Shown: positions 24,961 through 35,370, counted from the first letter of the stretch. The stretch: 64,000 nucleotides of DNA from Demequina capsici (GCF_032102965.1 NZ_CP134880.1:558001-622000), one strand, 5' to 3'. The notes: generated by a model not told the origin, from the letters alone. Translations and numbers: made by a program.

Positions 24961-27900
24961 GTGTCGATCTCACCGACCACCGCACCTGCGCTCGCGGACG
25001 CCCTGGCGTCCCTGCCGGACGTCGACCTGTCGTCGGGCGGCCATCTGCTCGGTCCGGGTGCGGCGGCCCCCGCCGTCGTCGCGAAGGCGGTCGCGGACGA
25101 CGCAGCGAGCCCGGTCCTCGTGGTCACCGCCACTGGCGGCGACGCGGAGCAGCTCGCGGCCGCCCTCGGGGCGTACCTCGACCCGCAGTCCGTGGGCCTG
25201 CTTCCCAGCTGGGAGACCCTCCCTCACGAGCGCCTGAGCCCGCGCTCCGACACGGTGGCCCGCCGTCTGTCGACGCTGCGCAGGCTGGTCCACCCCGAGG
25301 AGGTCGCGGCGGAGACCGGCCTGCCGCGACTCGCCGTGGTGGTCGCGCCCCTGCGCGCCGTGCTCCAGCCGCTGGTGCCGCACCTGGCGGATCTCACGCC
25401 CGTCCGCGTGCACGTGGGGGACCGGGTGGACCTCACCGACCTCGTGGAGGCGCTCGCGGGCGCTGCCTACTCGCGCGTCGACATGGTCGAGCGGCGCGGC
25501 GAGTTCGCGGTGCGCGGCGGCATCGTCGACGTGTTCGCTCCGACCGATCCGCACCCGATCCGCATCGAGTTCTTCGGCGACGAGATCGACTCGCTCCGGT
25601 CCTTCTCCGTCGCGGACCAGCGCTCGCTGGCGGACGTGCCGCTCCTGTGGGCGCCGCCGTGCCGAGAGCTGCTGCTCACCGAGGACGTGAGGCGCCGGGC
25701 GGCCTCGCTGATCGGCGAGTACCCGGCGGCGTCGGACATGCTCGCGCGCGTTGCCGACGGCCACGCCGTCGAGGGCATGGAGTCGCTGATCCCCGTGCTG
25801 CTCGACCGCCTGGAGCCGCTGACGGACGTCCTGCCACGCGGCACCCGCGTGCTCGCGGTGGAGCCCGAGCGGCTCGCGCGCCGCGCCGAGGACCTCCAGC
25901 GGACCGCCCAGGAGTTCCTCGCCGCCGCATGGGTGTCGGCCAGCGCGGGCGCCGACGCTCCCGTCGAGGCCGACGCCGTGTTCCTCTCGCTCGGCGAGCT
26001 CGAGGAGGGGCTCGAGTCGCGCGGCCTGGCGTGGACCACCCTGGGCCCGTTCGGCTCCCACGGCGCGGTCGACACGGGGCTGGCCCCCGCCGAGGAGTTC
26101 CGCGGCCGGCTCTCCGAAGGTCTCGCCTGGCTGCGCACCCGCGTGGCCGACGGCTGGAAGGTCGTCCTGGCCGCCGCGTCCACAGGATCCGCCCACCGCA
26201 TCGCCGAGCAGCTGGCCGACGCCGACGTGCCCGCCCGCGTCGTCCCCTCCCTCGCCGACGCGCCCGACGGAGTGGTAGTCATCGTCCCTGGCATCACCGG
26301 CCGTGGCTATCAGGTGGCCGGCGCACGGTTCGCGCTGCTGCACGAGTCCGACCTCACCGGCCGGGCCGCGGCCGTCGCCGGACCCAAGGTGAAGGTGCCG
26401 AGCCGGCGCCGCGCCCAGGTGGACCCGCTTCAGCTGCGACCCGGCGACTTCGTCGTCCACGAGGCTCACGGCGTCGGGCGGTTCGTCGAGCTCGCCAAGC
26501 GCACCGTCCGCGGCGTGGAGCGCGAGTACCTGGTCATCGAGTACGCACCCTCGAAGAAGGGCGGTCCGGGGGACAGGCTGTCGGTGCCTACCGACCAGCT
26601 CGACCAGGTCACCAAGTACGTCGGCGGCGAGACCCCGTCGGTCAACAAGATGGGCGGCGCGGACTGGCAGAAGACCAAGGGGCGCGCCCGCAAGGCGGTC
26701 AAGGAGATCGCCGCCGAGCTCATCCGCCTGTACAGCGCGCGCATGGCCTCGACCGGCCGTGAGTACGGTCAGGACACCCCGTGGCAGCGCGAGCTGGAGG
26801 AGTCGTTCCCGTATGTCGAGACGCCGGACCAGCTCACCACCATCGACGAGGTCAAGGCCGACATGGAGCGGTCGGTCCCCATGGATCGGCTCGTGTGCGG
26901 CGACGTCGGCTTCGGCAAGACCGAGGTGGCCGTCCGTGCCGCGTTCAAGTCCATCCAGGACGGCGCCCAGGTCGCGCTGCTGTGCCCCACGACGCTGCTC
27001 GTGAAGCAGCACCTGGACACCTTCACCGAGAGGTTCGCGCAGTTCCCTGTCAAGGTCGCGGCGCTGTCTCGCTTCCAGACGGACAAGGAGGCCAAGGAGA
27101 TCCTCGACGGCCTCGCCGACGGCACCATCGACATGGTGATCGGCACCCACCGGCTCATCACGGGCCGGGTGCGCTTCAAGGACCTGGGGCTGCTCATCAT
27201 CGACGAGGAGCAGCGCTTCGGCGTCGAGCACAAGGAGACGCTCAAGGCCATGCGGACCGACGTGGACGTGCTCGCCATGTCCGCCACCCCCATCCCGCGC
27301 ACGCTCGAGATGGCGGTCACCGGCATCCGTGAGATGTCGACGCTCGCCACGCCGCCCGAGGAGCGCCACCCGATCCTCACGTACGTGGGGCCGCACGAGG
27401 ACGCCCAGGTGACCGCCGCGATCCGCCGCGAGCTGCTGCGCGACGGCCAGGTGTTCTACATCCACAACGCTGTGAAGTCGATCAACTCTGCGGCCCGTCG
27501 CCTGGGCGACCTGGTGCCCGAGGCGCGCATCGCCGTGGCGCATGGGCAGATGAGCGAGAAGCAGCTGGAGCAGGTGATCGTCGACTACTACGACAAGAAG
27601 TACGACGTGCTCGTGTGCACCACCATCGTCGAGACCGGCCTGGACATCTCCAACGCGAACACCCTCATCGTCGAGCGCGCCGACGCTTTCGGCCTGTCCC
27701 AGCTGCACCAGCTGCGCGGGCGCGTGGGCCGTGCGCGGGAGCGGGCCTACGCCTACTTCCTGTACCCGCCGGACAAGGCGCTCACCGAGACCGCCCACGA
27801 CCGGCTCCAGACGATCGCCGCCAACACCGACCTGGGCTCCGGCATGGCGGTCGCCCTGAAGGACCTCGAGATCCGCGGCGCGGGCAACCTGCTCGGCGGC

Positions 27901-28473
27901 GAGCAGTCCGGTCACATCGAGGGCGTCGGCTTCGACCTCTACATCCGGATGGTCGGCGAGGCCGTCGCCGGCTTCCGCGGCGAGGCCGAGGAGAAGCCGC
28001 CCGTCACCATCGAGCTGCCCATCGACGCGCACATCCCGACCGCATACATCGAGCACGAGCGGCTGCGCCTCGAGGCGTACCGCAAGATCGCGGACGCCGC
28101 CGACGAGGCGACGCTCGCCGAGATAGAGGAGGAGCTCGACGACCGTTACGGCACGGTGCCCGAACCGGTCGCGAACCTCATGGCCGTCGCGAGGCTGCGA
28201 CTCGTGCTGCGAGAGCACGGCATCACCGACGTCGTGAACCAGGGCAAGCACATCCGGCTGTCCCCGGTGGAGCTTCCCGACTCGGCGACCATGCGTCTCA
28301 CGCGCCTGTACCCCGGCACGATGATCAAGCCCGCGGTGCGCCAGATCCTCGTGCTCGCACCCATGACGGCGCGCGTGGGCGGGAGCCCTGTCGAGGGCCT
28401 CGCGATGCTCGACTGGGTCCGGGATCTGCTGAAGGTGATCGCGCCTGTCGGTGCGCCCGTGGAGCGCGGTTAG
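24961..28473 (+). CDS. mfd: Transcription-repair coupling factor Mfd
   Basis: Mfd displaces RNA polymerase stalled at DNA lesions and recruits UvrA. The 1170-residue protein has the UvrB-like N-terminal part (about 1-420) and the RNAP-interacting domain (about 480-560; LRPGDFVVHEAHGVGRF). The RecG-type translocase has Walker A CGDVGFGKTEVA, IIDEEQRFGVEHKE and the later motifs TTIVETGLDI and QLRGRVGR. The C-terminal regulatory domain follows LGGEQSGHIEGVGFDLY. GTG start with GGAGGA five bases upstream. The downstream order SurA-like/mazG/eno is standard for actinobacteria. Confidence 0.97.
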   Translation: MSISPTTAPALADALASLPDVDLSSGGHLLGPGAAAPAVVAKAVADDAASPVLVVTATGGDAEQLAAALGAYLDPQSVGLLPSWETLPHERLSPRSDTVARRLSTLRRLVHPEEVAAETGLPRLAVVVAPLRAVLQPLVPHLADLTPVRVHVGDRVDLTDLVEALAGAAYSRVDMVERRGEFAVRGGIVDVFAPTDPHPIRIEFFGDEIDSLRSFSVADQRSLADVPLLWAPPCRELLLTEDVRRRAASLIGEYPAASDMLARVADGHAVEGMESLIPVLLDRLEPLTDVLPRGTRVLAVEPERLARRAEDLQRTAQEFLAAAWVSASAGADAPVEADAVFLSLGELEEGLESRGLAWTTLGPFGSHGAVDTGLAPAEEFRGRLSEGLAWLRTRVADGWKVVLAAASTGSAHRIAEQLADADVPARVVPSLADAPDGVVVIVPGITGRGYQVAGARFALLHESDLTGRAAAVAGPKVKVPSRRRAQVDPLQLRPGDFVVHEAHGVGRFVELAKRTVRGVEREYLVIEYAPSKKGGPGDRLSVPTDQLDQVTKYVGGETPSVNKMGGADWQKTKGRARKAVKEIAAELIRLYSARMASTGREYGQDTPWQRELEESFPYVETPDQLTTIDEVKADMERSVPMDRLVCGDVGFGKTEVAVRAAFKSIQDGAQVALLCPTTLLVKQHLDTFTERFAQFPVKVAALSRFQTDKEAKEILDGLADGTIDMVIGTHRLITGRVRFKDLGLLIIDEEQRFGVEHKETLKAMRTDVDVLAMSATPIPRTLEMAVTGIREMSTLATPPEERHPILTYVGPHEDAQVTAAIRRELLRDGQVFYIHNAVKSINSAARRLGDLVPEARIAVAHGQMSEKQLEQVIVDYYDKKYDVLVCTTIVETGLDISNANTLIVERADAFGLSQLHQLRGRVGRARERAYAYFLYPPDKALTETAHDRLQTIAANTDLGSGMAVALKDLEIRGAGNLLGGEQSGHIEGVGFDLYIRMVGEAVAGFRGEAEEKPPVTIELPIDAHIPTAYIEHERLRLEAYRKIADAADEATLAEIEEELDDRYGTVPEPVANLMAVARLRLVLREHGITDVVNQGKHIRLSPVELPDSATMRLTRLYPGTMIKPAVRQILVLAPMTARVGGSPVEGLAMLDWVRDLLKVIAPVGAPVERG

Positions 28474-28476
28474 GAT
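28471..28476 (+). promoter_or_regulatory. -10 box of a leaderless promoter
   Basis: TAGGAT overlaps the mfd stop codon and lies seven bases before the lipoprotein ATG at 28484, predicting a leaderless mRNA. Confidence 0.55.
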
Positions 28477-28483
28477 GAGCCTC

Positions 28484-29203
28484 ATGTTCTCGGTCAAGCG
28501 ACGCGTCCTCACCGCTGCCTCCGTCATCCTTGCCGCATCGACGCTGGCAGGGTGCGCCGTTCCCGGCCAGGGCGACCCTGGTGTCGCCGCCGAGGGTGCG
28601 GGCGTCACCGTGACCCTCGCGCAGGTCCAGGAGTACGGCTCCGGCCTCACCGACCTGGGCATCGTCGACCAGTCCGACTGGGCGCTCACGCTCGCGCTCG
28701 TGCACGACGCCGTGATCAAGGAGGCTGCCGACCTCGGCGACGCATGGAGCGACGACCAGATCAGCACCGACATCGACTCCTGGCTGACCACCATCGGCTA
28801 CGCGGACGGCACAGCATCGCCTGCGGCGATCGACGTCGTGCGCACGGCGAAGGCGCTCGACCAGCTGGCGACGAGCCAGGAGGGCGCGACCTTCCTCAGC
28901 GACCTGGCCACCCGGCTCGAGACCGAATCGATCTCGTCGCCCCGCTTCGGCGACTTCACGGCCACCACTTTCTTCTCCTCGCTCACCAACGCGGCCAACA
29001 CCGCCAGCTCCAACGCGAGCAGCGTCGGGGACTCGGTCTTCATCGTCTTCGTCGCGGTCACAGGATTCGCCGACGCCGGCGCGACGCCTTCATGGTTCGG
29101 CGAGTCCGACGCCGCTGCGGCCACCGCCAGCCCCGAGCCCAGCGCCTCTGCGAGCGCCGAGCCGTCGGCCACCGCCTCCCCGTCGGCCACCGCCGGCGAG
29201 TAG
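28484..29203 (+). CDS. SurA-N-like lipoprotein
   Basis: This 239-residue exported lipoprotein occupies the place of the SurA N-terminal-domain proteins found between mfd and mazG in actinobacteria. The signal peptide ends in lipobox LAGC (about residues 21-24). The body (about 40-190) is helical and begins VTVTLAQVQEYGSGL, similar in layout to SurA/trigger-factor-type chaperone domains. No PPIase domain is present. The last 35 residues are Ala/Ser/Pro/Glu repeats. Chaperone function is by analogy only. Confidence 0.72.
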   Translation: MFSVKRRVLTAASVILAASTLAGCAVPGQGDPGVAAEGAGVTVTLAQVQEYGSGLTDLGIVDQSDWALTLALVHDAVIKEAADLGDAWSDDQISTDIDSWLTTIGYADGTASPAAIDVVRTAKALDQLATSQEGATFLSDLATRLETESISSPRFGDFTATTFFSSLTNAANTASSNASSVGDSVFIVFVAVTGFADAGATPSWFGESDAAAATASPEPSASASAEPSATASPSATAGE

Positions 29204-29211
29204 GCGACACG

Positions 29212-29847
29212 GTGAGGGAGCTGGTCCGCCTCGTCGAGGTGATGGACACGCTTCGCTCCGACGGCGGCTGCCCCTGGGACGCCGAGCAGACGCACGAGTC
29301 GCTCGCGCCCTATGCGATCGAGGAGGCCTACGAGCTGGTCGAGGCGATCGAGGACGGCGACCGCGAGGAGCTGCGCTCAGAGCTGGGAGACCTGCTTCTG
29401 CAGGTCGTGTTCCACGCGCGGGTCGCGCAGGAGCACCCCGACCGACCGTTCGACCTCGACGACGTCGCGAAGGCGTGCTCGGACAAGCTCGTGGAGCGGC
29501 ACCCGCATGTGTTCGCCGACGTGATCGCGGCCGACTCGGATCAGGTGACGGCCAACTGGCATGCGATCAAGGCGCGCACCATGGGCCGCGAGTCCGTGAT
29601 GGACGGGGTGCCCGTGGCCCTGCCGGCGCTCCAGCGGGCGCAGAAGGTGCTCGCTCGGGCCGACCGCGCGGGTCTCGACGTGCCGGTCCCGACCGGTGAC
29701 GACATCGGCTCCCGGCTGCTCGCGCTCGCGGCGGAGGCGAGCGCGCAGGGCATCGACGCGGAGTCCGCGCTGCGGGACGCGGTGCGGGCCCTCGAGTCGC
29801 ACGCGCGCGAGACAGAACGCGCTGGTGCGCGCAGGATGGATGGATGA
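29212..29847 (+). CDS. mazG: Nucleoside triphosphate pyrophosphohydrolase MazG
   Basis: MazG hydrolyses (d)NTPs to monophosphates and helps clear aberrant nucleotides. The 211-residue protein has CPWDAEQTHESLAPY and the metal motif IEEAYELVEAI (ExxE) followed by ELGDLLLQVVFHA with the second acidic cluster. A helical C-terminal part carries QRAQKVLARA. GTG start eight bases after the previous stop; probably co-transcribed with the lipoprotein gene. Confidence 0.93.
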   Translation: MRELVRLVEVMDTLRSDGGCPWDAEQTHESLAPYAIEEAYELVEAIEDGDREELRSELGDLLLQVVFHARVAQEHPDRPFDLDDVAKACSDKLVERHPHVFADVIAADSDQVTANWHAIKARTMGRESVMDGVPVALPALQRAQKVLARADRAGLDVPVPTGDDIGSRLLALAAEASAQGIDAESALRDAVRALESHARETERAGARRMDG

Positions 29848-29918
29848 CGCGGGTGAGCCGTCACCTGACGTTCATCCCGTAGGACCTAGGGCCGCGAGTG
29901 CTGCGCGCGGCTCGTCGC

Positions 29919-31259
<1,341 letters not shown>

Positions 31260-31276
31260 GCGCCAGCTGTTCCAGG

Positions 31277-31318
31277 ACGGCGGGTGTGCCCCTCGGGGCG
31301 CACCCGCCGTTCGCTTTT
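31277..31318 (+). terminator. Intrinsic terminator of eno
   Basis: Arms 31277-31292 and 31295-31310 form a 16-bp stem with one G-U pair and a two-base tip, followed by TCGCTTTTCC. Confidence 0.85.
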
Positions 31319-31372
31319 CCTGGGACGATGCGGGGCCGAGCGTGCTGCATCGTCCCTTTCCCGCCCTGCCGT

Positions 31373-31471
31373 TGACAGTGCGAACCAATCTGGACGCCGA
31401 CACCCCGGCGACACTCGGTTCCCGAGCGTGACACGCTCGGGTGTCGCGGTCGAGATTGGTTCACAGTGTCA
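31373..31471. repeat. 99-bp palindromic intergenic element
   Basis: The 33-base ends (31373-31405 and 31439-31471) are inverted copies matching at 28 of 33 positions, each containing GAACCAATCT on its own strand. The centre holds a perfect dyad, CCCGAGCGTG and CACGCTCGGG around one A (31421-31441). It lies in the gap between the eno terminator and the YaeQ gene (31319-31556), which contains no plausible gene. It looks like a MITE or REP-type element; no clear target duplication is visible. Confidence 0.6.
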
Positions 31472-31542
31472 GAAGGATGATGCTGGGGTTCGGACGGTGC
31501 TCTCGCACGGACGATGCGTCGGTCGCGTGGGTGCGCGGCCCG

Positions 31543-31548
31543 TAGGCT
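31543..31548 (+). promoter_or_regulatory. -10 box of a leaderless promoter (YaeQ gene)
   Basis: TAGGCT lies eight bases before the ATG at 31557, with no Shine-Dalgarno sequence. Confidence 0.5.
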
Positions 31549-31556
31549 GGTGCGTC

Positions 31557-32096
31557 ATGGCCATCGGTGCGACCGTCCACACGTTCGAGATCGACCTCGC
31601 GGACGTCGACCGCAATGTCTACGAGACGCTGTCGTTGCGAGTCGCACGCCACCCGTCGGAGACCGCGGCGTACATGACGACCCGGGTGCTCGCATACTGC
31701 CTCGAGCATGCCGACGGCATCCGCTTCGGCGAGGGGATCTCAGGAACCGAGGAGCCTGCCGTGATGGTGCGGGACCTGACGGGGCGCATCACCGTGTGGA
31801 TAGAGATCGGCGCGCCCGAGGCCGAACGCCTTCACCGGGGCAGCCGGCTCGCCGACCGCACCGCCGTCTACACGCATCGCGACCCGGGCAAGGTGGCCGC
31901 GCAGTGGGAGGGGAAGCGGATCCACCGCCGCGAGGCTGTGGAGCTGATCTCGTTCGACCCGGGCTTCATCGAGGCTGCCTCGGAGCTCGTGGAGCGACGT
32001 ACGGCGCTCACGGTGTCCGTCACGGACGCGCACGTCTACCTCGAGGTCAACGGGGTCGCGATGGACTCAGCGCGGCACGTTCGCACGCTCGGCTGA
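31557..32096 (+). CDS. YaeQ family protein
   Basis: This 179-residue protein belongs to the YaeQ family, which has a PD-(D/E)XK nuclease-like fold. Visible family marks are the N-terminal FEIDLADVDRNVYETLSLRVA region with HPSET, then TRVLAYCLE, GTEEPAVMVRDLTG, WIEIGAPEAERLH and VYTHRD near the middle. Biochemical function is unknown. The predicted mRNA is leaderless. It stands between the palindromic element and the DivIC-like gene. Confidence 0.85.
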   Translation: MAIGATVHTFEIDLADVDRNVYETLSLRVARHPSETAAYMTTRVLAYCLEHADGIRFGEGISGTEEPAVMVRDLTGRITVWIEIGAPEAERLHRGSRLADRTAVYTHRDPGKVAAQWEGKRIHRREAVELISFDPGFIEAASELVERRTALTVSVTDAHVYLEVNGVAMDSARHVRTLG

Positions 32097-32158
32097 CGGC
32101 ACCGATCCCAATCGTGCGACTCGCTGCGAGTGCGGCGTCGCAGCGGACGGGCAGCGGT

Positions 32159-32164
32159 GACAAT
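32159..32164 (+). promoter_or_regulatory. -10 box of a leaderless promoter (DivIC-like gene)
   Basis: GACAAT is followed by six bases and then the ATG at 32171; no ribosome binding site is visible. Confidence 0.45.
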
Positions 32165-32170
32165 AGGCGC

Positions 32171-32965
32171 ATGAGTGCACCGAGCCGTCCCGGCGCGCCC
32201 CGACAAGGTGGGCGCAGCGCGGATCCGCGCGCGTCCACGAGCCGTGCCTCAAGTTCGCGAGCGTCCACACCCAGCCCGCGTGCGGCCACGCCCAGCCCGC
32301 GAGCGTCCACGCCTCGCACCACATCGGGCAGGCCCGCGTCGCCGGCGAAGCCGCGTTCTGGCGCCACGCGGGGCGCAGACGCATTCGGACGGTCGAAGCC
32401 GCGCACGGCCTCGACCCGGCCGGGAGGCCCGACCGCGTCGGCGTCGACCTCCCGATCACGGCGCATCGAGCCCACCAGCAGGCGAGGCTCGCTCGCTGGC
32501 ATGTTCACCTGGCGGGTAGGCATCGTGGCCGTGGTCGTCGCCCTGGCGATCGCGGTGGTCGTGCCGAGCCTGCGCGTGTACTTCAGCCAGCAGGCGACGC
32601 TCGCCGAGCTCACGGTGCAGCGGGACGCCGCCCAGGCCGACGTCGACACGTTGCAGGCGAACGTCGACCGATGGAGCGACGACGCATACGTCATCGCGCA
32701 GGCGCGTGAGCGGCTGCATCTCGTGTTCCCGGGAGAGACGGCCTACACCGTGACGGACCCGAGCGTCGTCGAGGAGCATGCAGCGGGCTCGCCTGCCGCG
32801 TCCAGGCTTCCCGAGAACCAGGACGTCACCGCCTGGTACACCGCCTTGTGGGCGTCCGTCGAGCAGGCGGGCGCCGCGGCGACCGACGGTGCCGGGGTAG
32901 CCGCCGATGGCGCGGCCTCCGCCGCAGGGACGGATCCGACGGCCGCGAAGCCAGGGACGAGCTAG
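32171..32965 (+). CDS. Septum formation initiator FtsB/DivIC-like protein
   Basis: This 264-residue bitopic membrane protein is of the divisome FtsB/DivIC type. The cytoplasmic first 110 residues are disordered and rich in Ser, Pro, Arg and Thr, including three tandem seven-residue copies like ASTPSPR (residues 31-51). One membrane helix at about 112-135 is followed by a short coiled coil (LAELTVQRDAAQADVDTLQ) and ARERLHLVFPGE, the usual DivIC end. A further acidic Ala-rich tail follows. Its neighbours DUF501 and ppx are conserved companions of divIC in actinobacteria. Confidence 0.88.
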   Translation: MSAPSRPGAPRQGGRSADPRASTSRASSSRASTPSPRAATPSPRASTPRTTSGRPASPAKPRSGATRGADAFGRSKPRTASTRPGGPTASASTSRSRRIEPTSRRGSLAGMFTWRVGIVAVVVALAIAVVVPSLRVYFSQQATLAELTVQRDAAQADVDTLQANVDRWSDDAYVIAQARERLHLVFPGETAYTVTDPSVVEEHAAGSPAASRLPENQDVTAWYTALWASVEQAGAAATDGAGVAADGAASAAGTDPTAAKPGTS

Positions 32966-32978
32966 CCGCAGGCCCCCG

Positions 32979-32984
32979 TAGACT
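32979..32984 (+). promoter_or_regulatory. -10 box of a leaderless promoter (DUF501 gene)
   Basis: TAGACT lies seven bases before the GTG at 32992. This supports 32992 over the in-frame GTG at 32986. Confidence 0.5.
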
Positions 32985-32991
32985 GGTGCGG

Positions 32992-33498
32992 GTGAGAACT
33001 GAGGTCGACGATCGAGACATGGCAGTGCTGCGCGCCCAGCTGGGGAGGCACCCGCGCGCCGTGATCGGCGTCGCCGCGCGGTGCGTCTGCGGCAATCCCG
33101 TGGTGGTGAAGACCAAGCCTCGCCTGGACGACGGCACGCCGTTCCCCACCCTCTATTACCTGACGCATCCCGACGCGGTGGGAGCAGTCTCCACGCTGGA
33201 GGCCATCGGCACCATGCGGGCGATGCAGGACCGGCTCGCCGAGGACCCCGAGCTGGCCGCCTCGTACCGCGCCGCTCATGAGTCCTACCTCGCGGAGCGT
33301 GCTCTGCTGGGCGAGGTGCCCGAGATCACGGGCATCTCCGCGGGCGGGATGCCGGATCGCGTGAAGTGCCTGCATGTGCTCGTGGCTCATGCGCTCGCGG
33401 CCGGCCCCGGGGTCAACCCGCTGGGAGATGAGGCGCTCGAGCTGATCGCGCCCTCATGGAGCATCGACAGGTGCAACTGCGCGGTCCTGGACGTTTGA
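32992..33498 (+). CDS. DUF501 family protein
   Basis: This 168-residue conserved actinobacterial protein has no established function. Family marks are VIGVAARCVCGNPVVVKTKP with two Cys, PTLYYLTHP, the ISAGGMPDRVKCLHVLVAHALA segment (His and Cys) and the C-terminal SWSIDRCNCAVL. The conserved Cys and His residues suggest metal binding or a Cys-based activity, but this is inference. It is encoded between DivIC and Ppx/GppA genes, as in most actinobacteria. Confidence 0.88.
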   Translation: MRTEVDDRDMAVLRAQLGRHPRAVIGVAARCVCGNPVVVKTKPRLDDGTPFPTLYYLTHPDAVGAVSTLEAIGTMRAMQDRLAEDPELAASYRAAHESYLAERALLGEVPEITGISAGGMPDRVKCLHVLVAHALAAGPGVNPLGDEALELIAPSWSIDRCNCAVLDV

Positions 33499-33673
33499 GC
33501 AGAGGTGGCGCATGAACGAGCGCCACGAGTGTTCCCCAAGGGCTTTCACCCGACGGGCGAGCGCGTTAACGTAGAAGACCTCAGCGCGGAACCGTCGGAT
33601 CGTTCCTGATCCGGGCCCTTCCGCGGGCGATGGCGCGGTGATCGCGCTGAACCGTTGTTCGAAGGATGGTGTG

Positions 33674-34393
33674 ATGGCCTCGTCGCGTGCGACGATCCTT
33701 CTCCACGGCGGAACGATGCGTCCTGTCGCGACGCTGACCGGCGTGGTCCTGTTCATTGCTGTGTCCCTGCTGCCCGGGTACGGGCTCTACCGTGTGTTCG
33801 GCGGTGGAGCCCTCGAGCTGTCGGGGATGGTCGTGGTGGGTCTGTGCCTCGCGGGCCTGGTGGCCGCGGTGTGGATCGGGGTCACGGTCGCCCGCAGGTT
33901 CGACAAGCCTGAGCCCGGCCCGGTCGAGCTCGATCGGCTCCCGGAGGTGCTCGTCCTCTCGATCACCCCGTCCTCGACGTCGCGCGCGCGTCTCGTGGGC
34001 CCCACGTGGCGCCTCGAGGTGCCGGCGGGAGGGCTCCTCGAGCTGGACGCGGAGTCGCGGCCGCAAGGCGTCTACCCGGTGCGCCGGCATCGCTGGCACT
34101 GCAACGGTGAGGTGATGGAGTTCTCGATGCCGCTCGACTCGACGACGCTGTCCCTGGAGCCGCTGGTCGAGGCGTGCGAGCGGCTCGACATCCGGCTGAC
34201 CGTCGCGGGCGACTGGATCGCGTGCATGAACATCGACTCGGACGGCGAACGGTCCCATTCCACCGGCGACGCTGCTGAGCAGGAGTCGAGCGAGGGAGGC
34301 GTCGCTGACGGACGCGTGGACGCACCTTCGGGCCATGGGGGCCGTGCGTCGGCCGACGCCTACTCGGAGCCGCTCTGGCCCGGTGCTCGCTGA
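33674..34393 (+). CDS. Membrane protein of unknown function
   Basis: I do not recognise the family. The 239-residue product has two predicted membrane helices (about residues 15-35 and 45-70) and then a globular region of about 120 residues (PEVLVLSITPSSTSRARLVG onward). A polar, Ser/Gly-rich tail ends it. The ATG at 33674 has GAAGGA seven bases upstream; ATG 33716 is a weaker alternative. It interrupts the usual DUF501-ppx pair. The 175 bases upstream (33499-33673) hold only a promoter-like TAACGT near 33570. Confidence 0.65.
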   Translation: MASSRATILLHGGTMRPVATLTGVVLFIAVSLLPGYGLYRVFGGGALELSGMVVVGLCLAGLVAAVWIGVTVARRFDKPEPGPVELDRLPEVLVLSITPSSTSRARLVGPTWRLEVPAGGLLELDAESRPQGVYPVRRHRWHCNGEVMEFSMPLDSTTLSLEPLVEACERLDIRLTVAGDWIACMNIDSDGERSHSTGDAAEQESSEGGVADGRVDAPSGHGGRASADAYSEPLWPGAR

Positions 34394-34401
34394 GGCCCCG
34401 T

Positions 34402-34407
34402 TACGCT
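34402..34407 (+). promoter_or_regulatory. -10 box of a leaderless ppx promoter
   Basis: TACGCT is followed by six bases and the ATG at 34414. Confidence 0.5.
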
Positions 34408-34413
34408 GGCACC

Positions 34414-35370
34414 ATGACTCGCGTCGCCGCCATCGACTGTGGAACGAACTCGATCCGCCTCCTGATCGCTGATGTCGACAGCGAGGCCGGCTCGCTGAGG
34501 GACGTCGTCAGGACCATGACCGTCGTACGCCTGGGGCAGGGTGTCGACCGCACCGGTGAGTTCGCGGCGGAGGCGCTCGAACGCACTTTCGCTGCCACGG
34601 ACGACATCGCGGCGCAGTGCCGTGATGCGGGAGTGGAGGCGATCCGCTTCGTCGCCACGTCCGCCACGCGCGACGCGCGCAACCGCGACGTGTTCCTGGA
34701 AGGCATCCAGGAGCGGCTCGGAGTCACGCCTGAGGTGATCTCGGGAGACGAGGAGGCTCGCCTGAGCTTCCGTGGGGCCACCTCGGTCCTCGACGCGAGC
34801 CATGATGCGCCGTACCTGGTCGTGGACCTGGGCGGCGGGTCCACCGAGGTGGTCCTCGGCAGCGAGGAGCCTCAGGCGGCGCACTCGATGGATGTCGGGT
34901 GCGTGCGGATGACGGAACGGCACCTGGTCAGCGACCCTCCAGAGCCGGAGCAGATCGCCGCTGCCACGGCGGACATCCATGCCGCCATCGACCGCGCCTT
35001 CGAGGGTGTGCCGATCGAGCGCACCCGCACGCTGGTCGGCCTCGCAGGCTCGATCACGACGGTGACGGCGCACGCCCTGGGCCTGCACGAGTACGACCGC
35101 GACCGCATCAACGGCGCAGTGTTGCCCATCGACGCGGCGATCAAGGCATGCGACGAGCTGCTCCACGCCTCGCACGACTCCCGGGCGGCGCTCGGGTTCA
35201 TGCACCCTGGGAGGGTCGACGTGATCGGAGCCGGCGCGCTCGTCTGGCGGACGCTGATGGCGAGGGTGCGGACCGCGGTGCAGGACGCAGGGGCCGAGCT
35301 CCCGTACGTCGTCACGAGCGAGCACGACATCCTGGACGGCATCGCGTTCTCCGCAGCAGAGCGCTTATAG
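34414..35370 (+). CDS. ppx: Ppx/GppA family exopolyphosphatase
   Basis: This 318-residue enzyme of the ASKHA fold hydrolyses terminal phosphate from polyphosphate or converts pppGpp. ATP-type loops are IDCGTNSIRLLIAD at the N-terminus and LVVDLGGGSTEVVLG at about residue 132. FVATSATRDARNR and ISGDEEARLSFRG (catalytic Glu) are also family marks. It is the short actinobacterial form without the C-terminal HD domain. Leaderless mRNA is predicted. Confidence 0.92.
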   Translation: MTRVAAIDCGTNSIRLLIADVDSEAGSLRDVVRTMTVVRLGQGVDRTGEFAAEALERTFAATDDIAAQCRDAGVEAIRFVATSATRDARNRDVFLEGIQERLGVTPEVISGDEEARLSFRGATSVLDASHDAPYLVVDLGGGSTEVVLGSEEPQAAHSMDVGCVRMTERHLVSDPPEPEQIAAATADIHAAIDRAFEGVPIERTRTLVGLAGSITTVTAHALGLHEYDRDRINGAVLPIDAAIKACDELLHASHDSRAALGFMHPGRVDVIGAGALVWRTLMARVRTAVQDAGAELPYVVTSEHDILDGIAFSAAERL

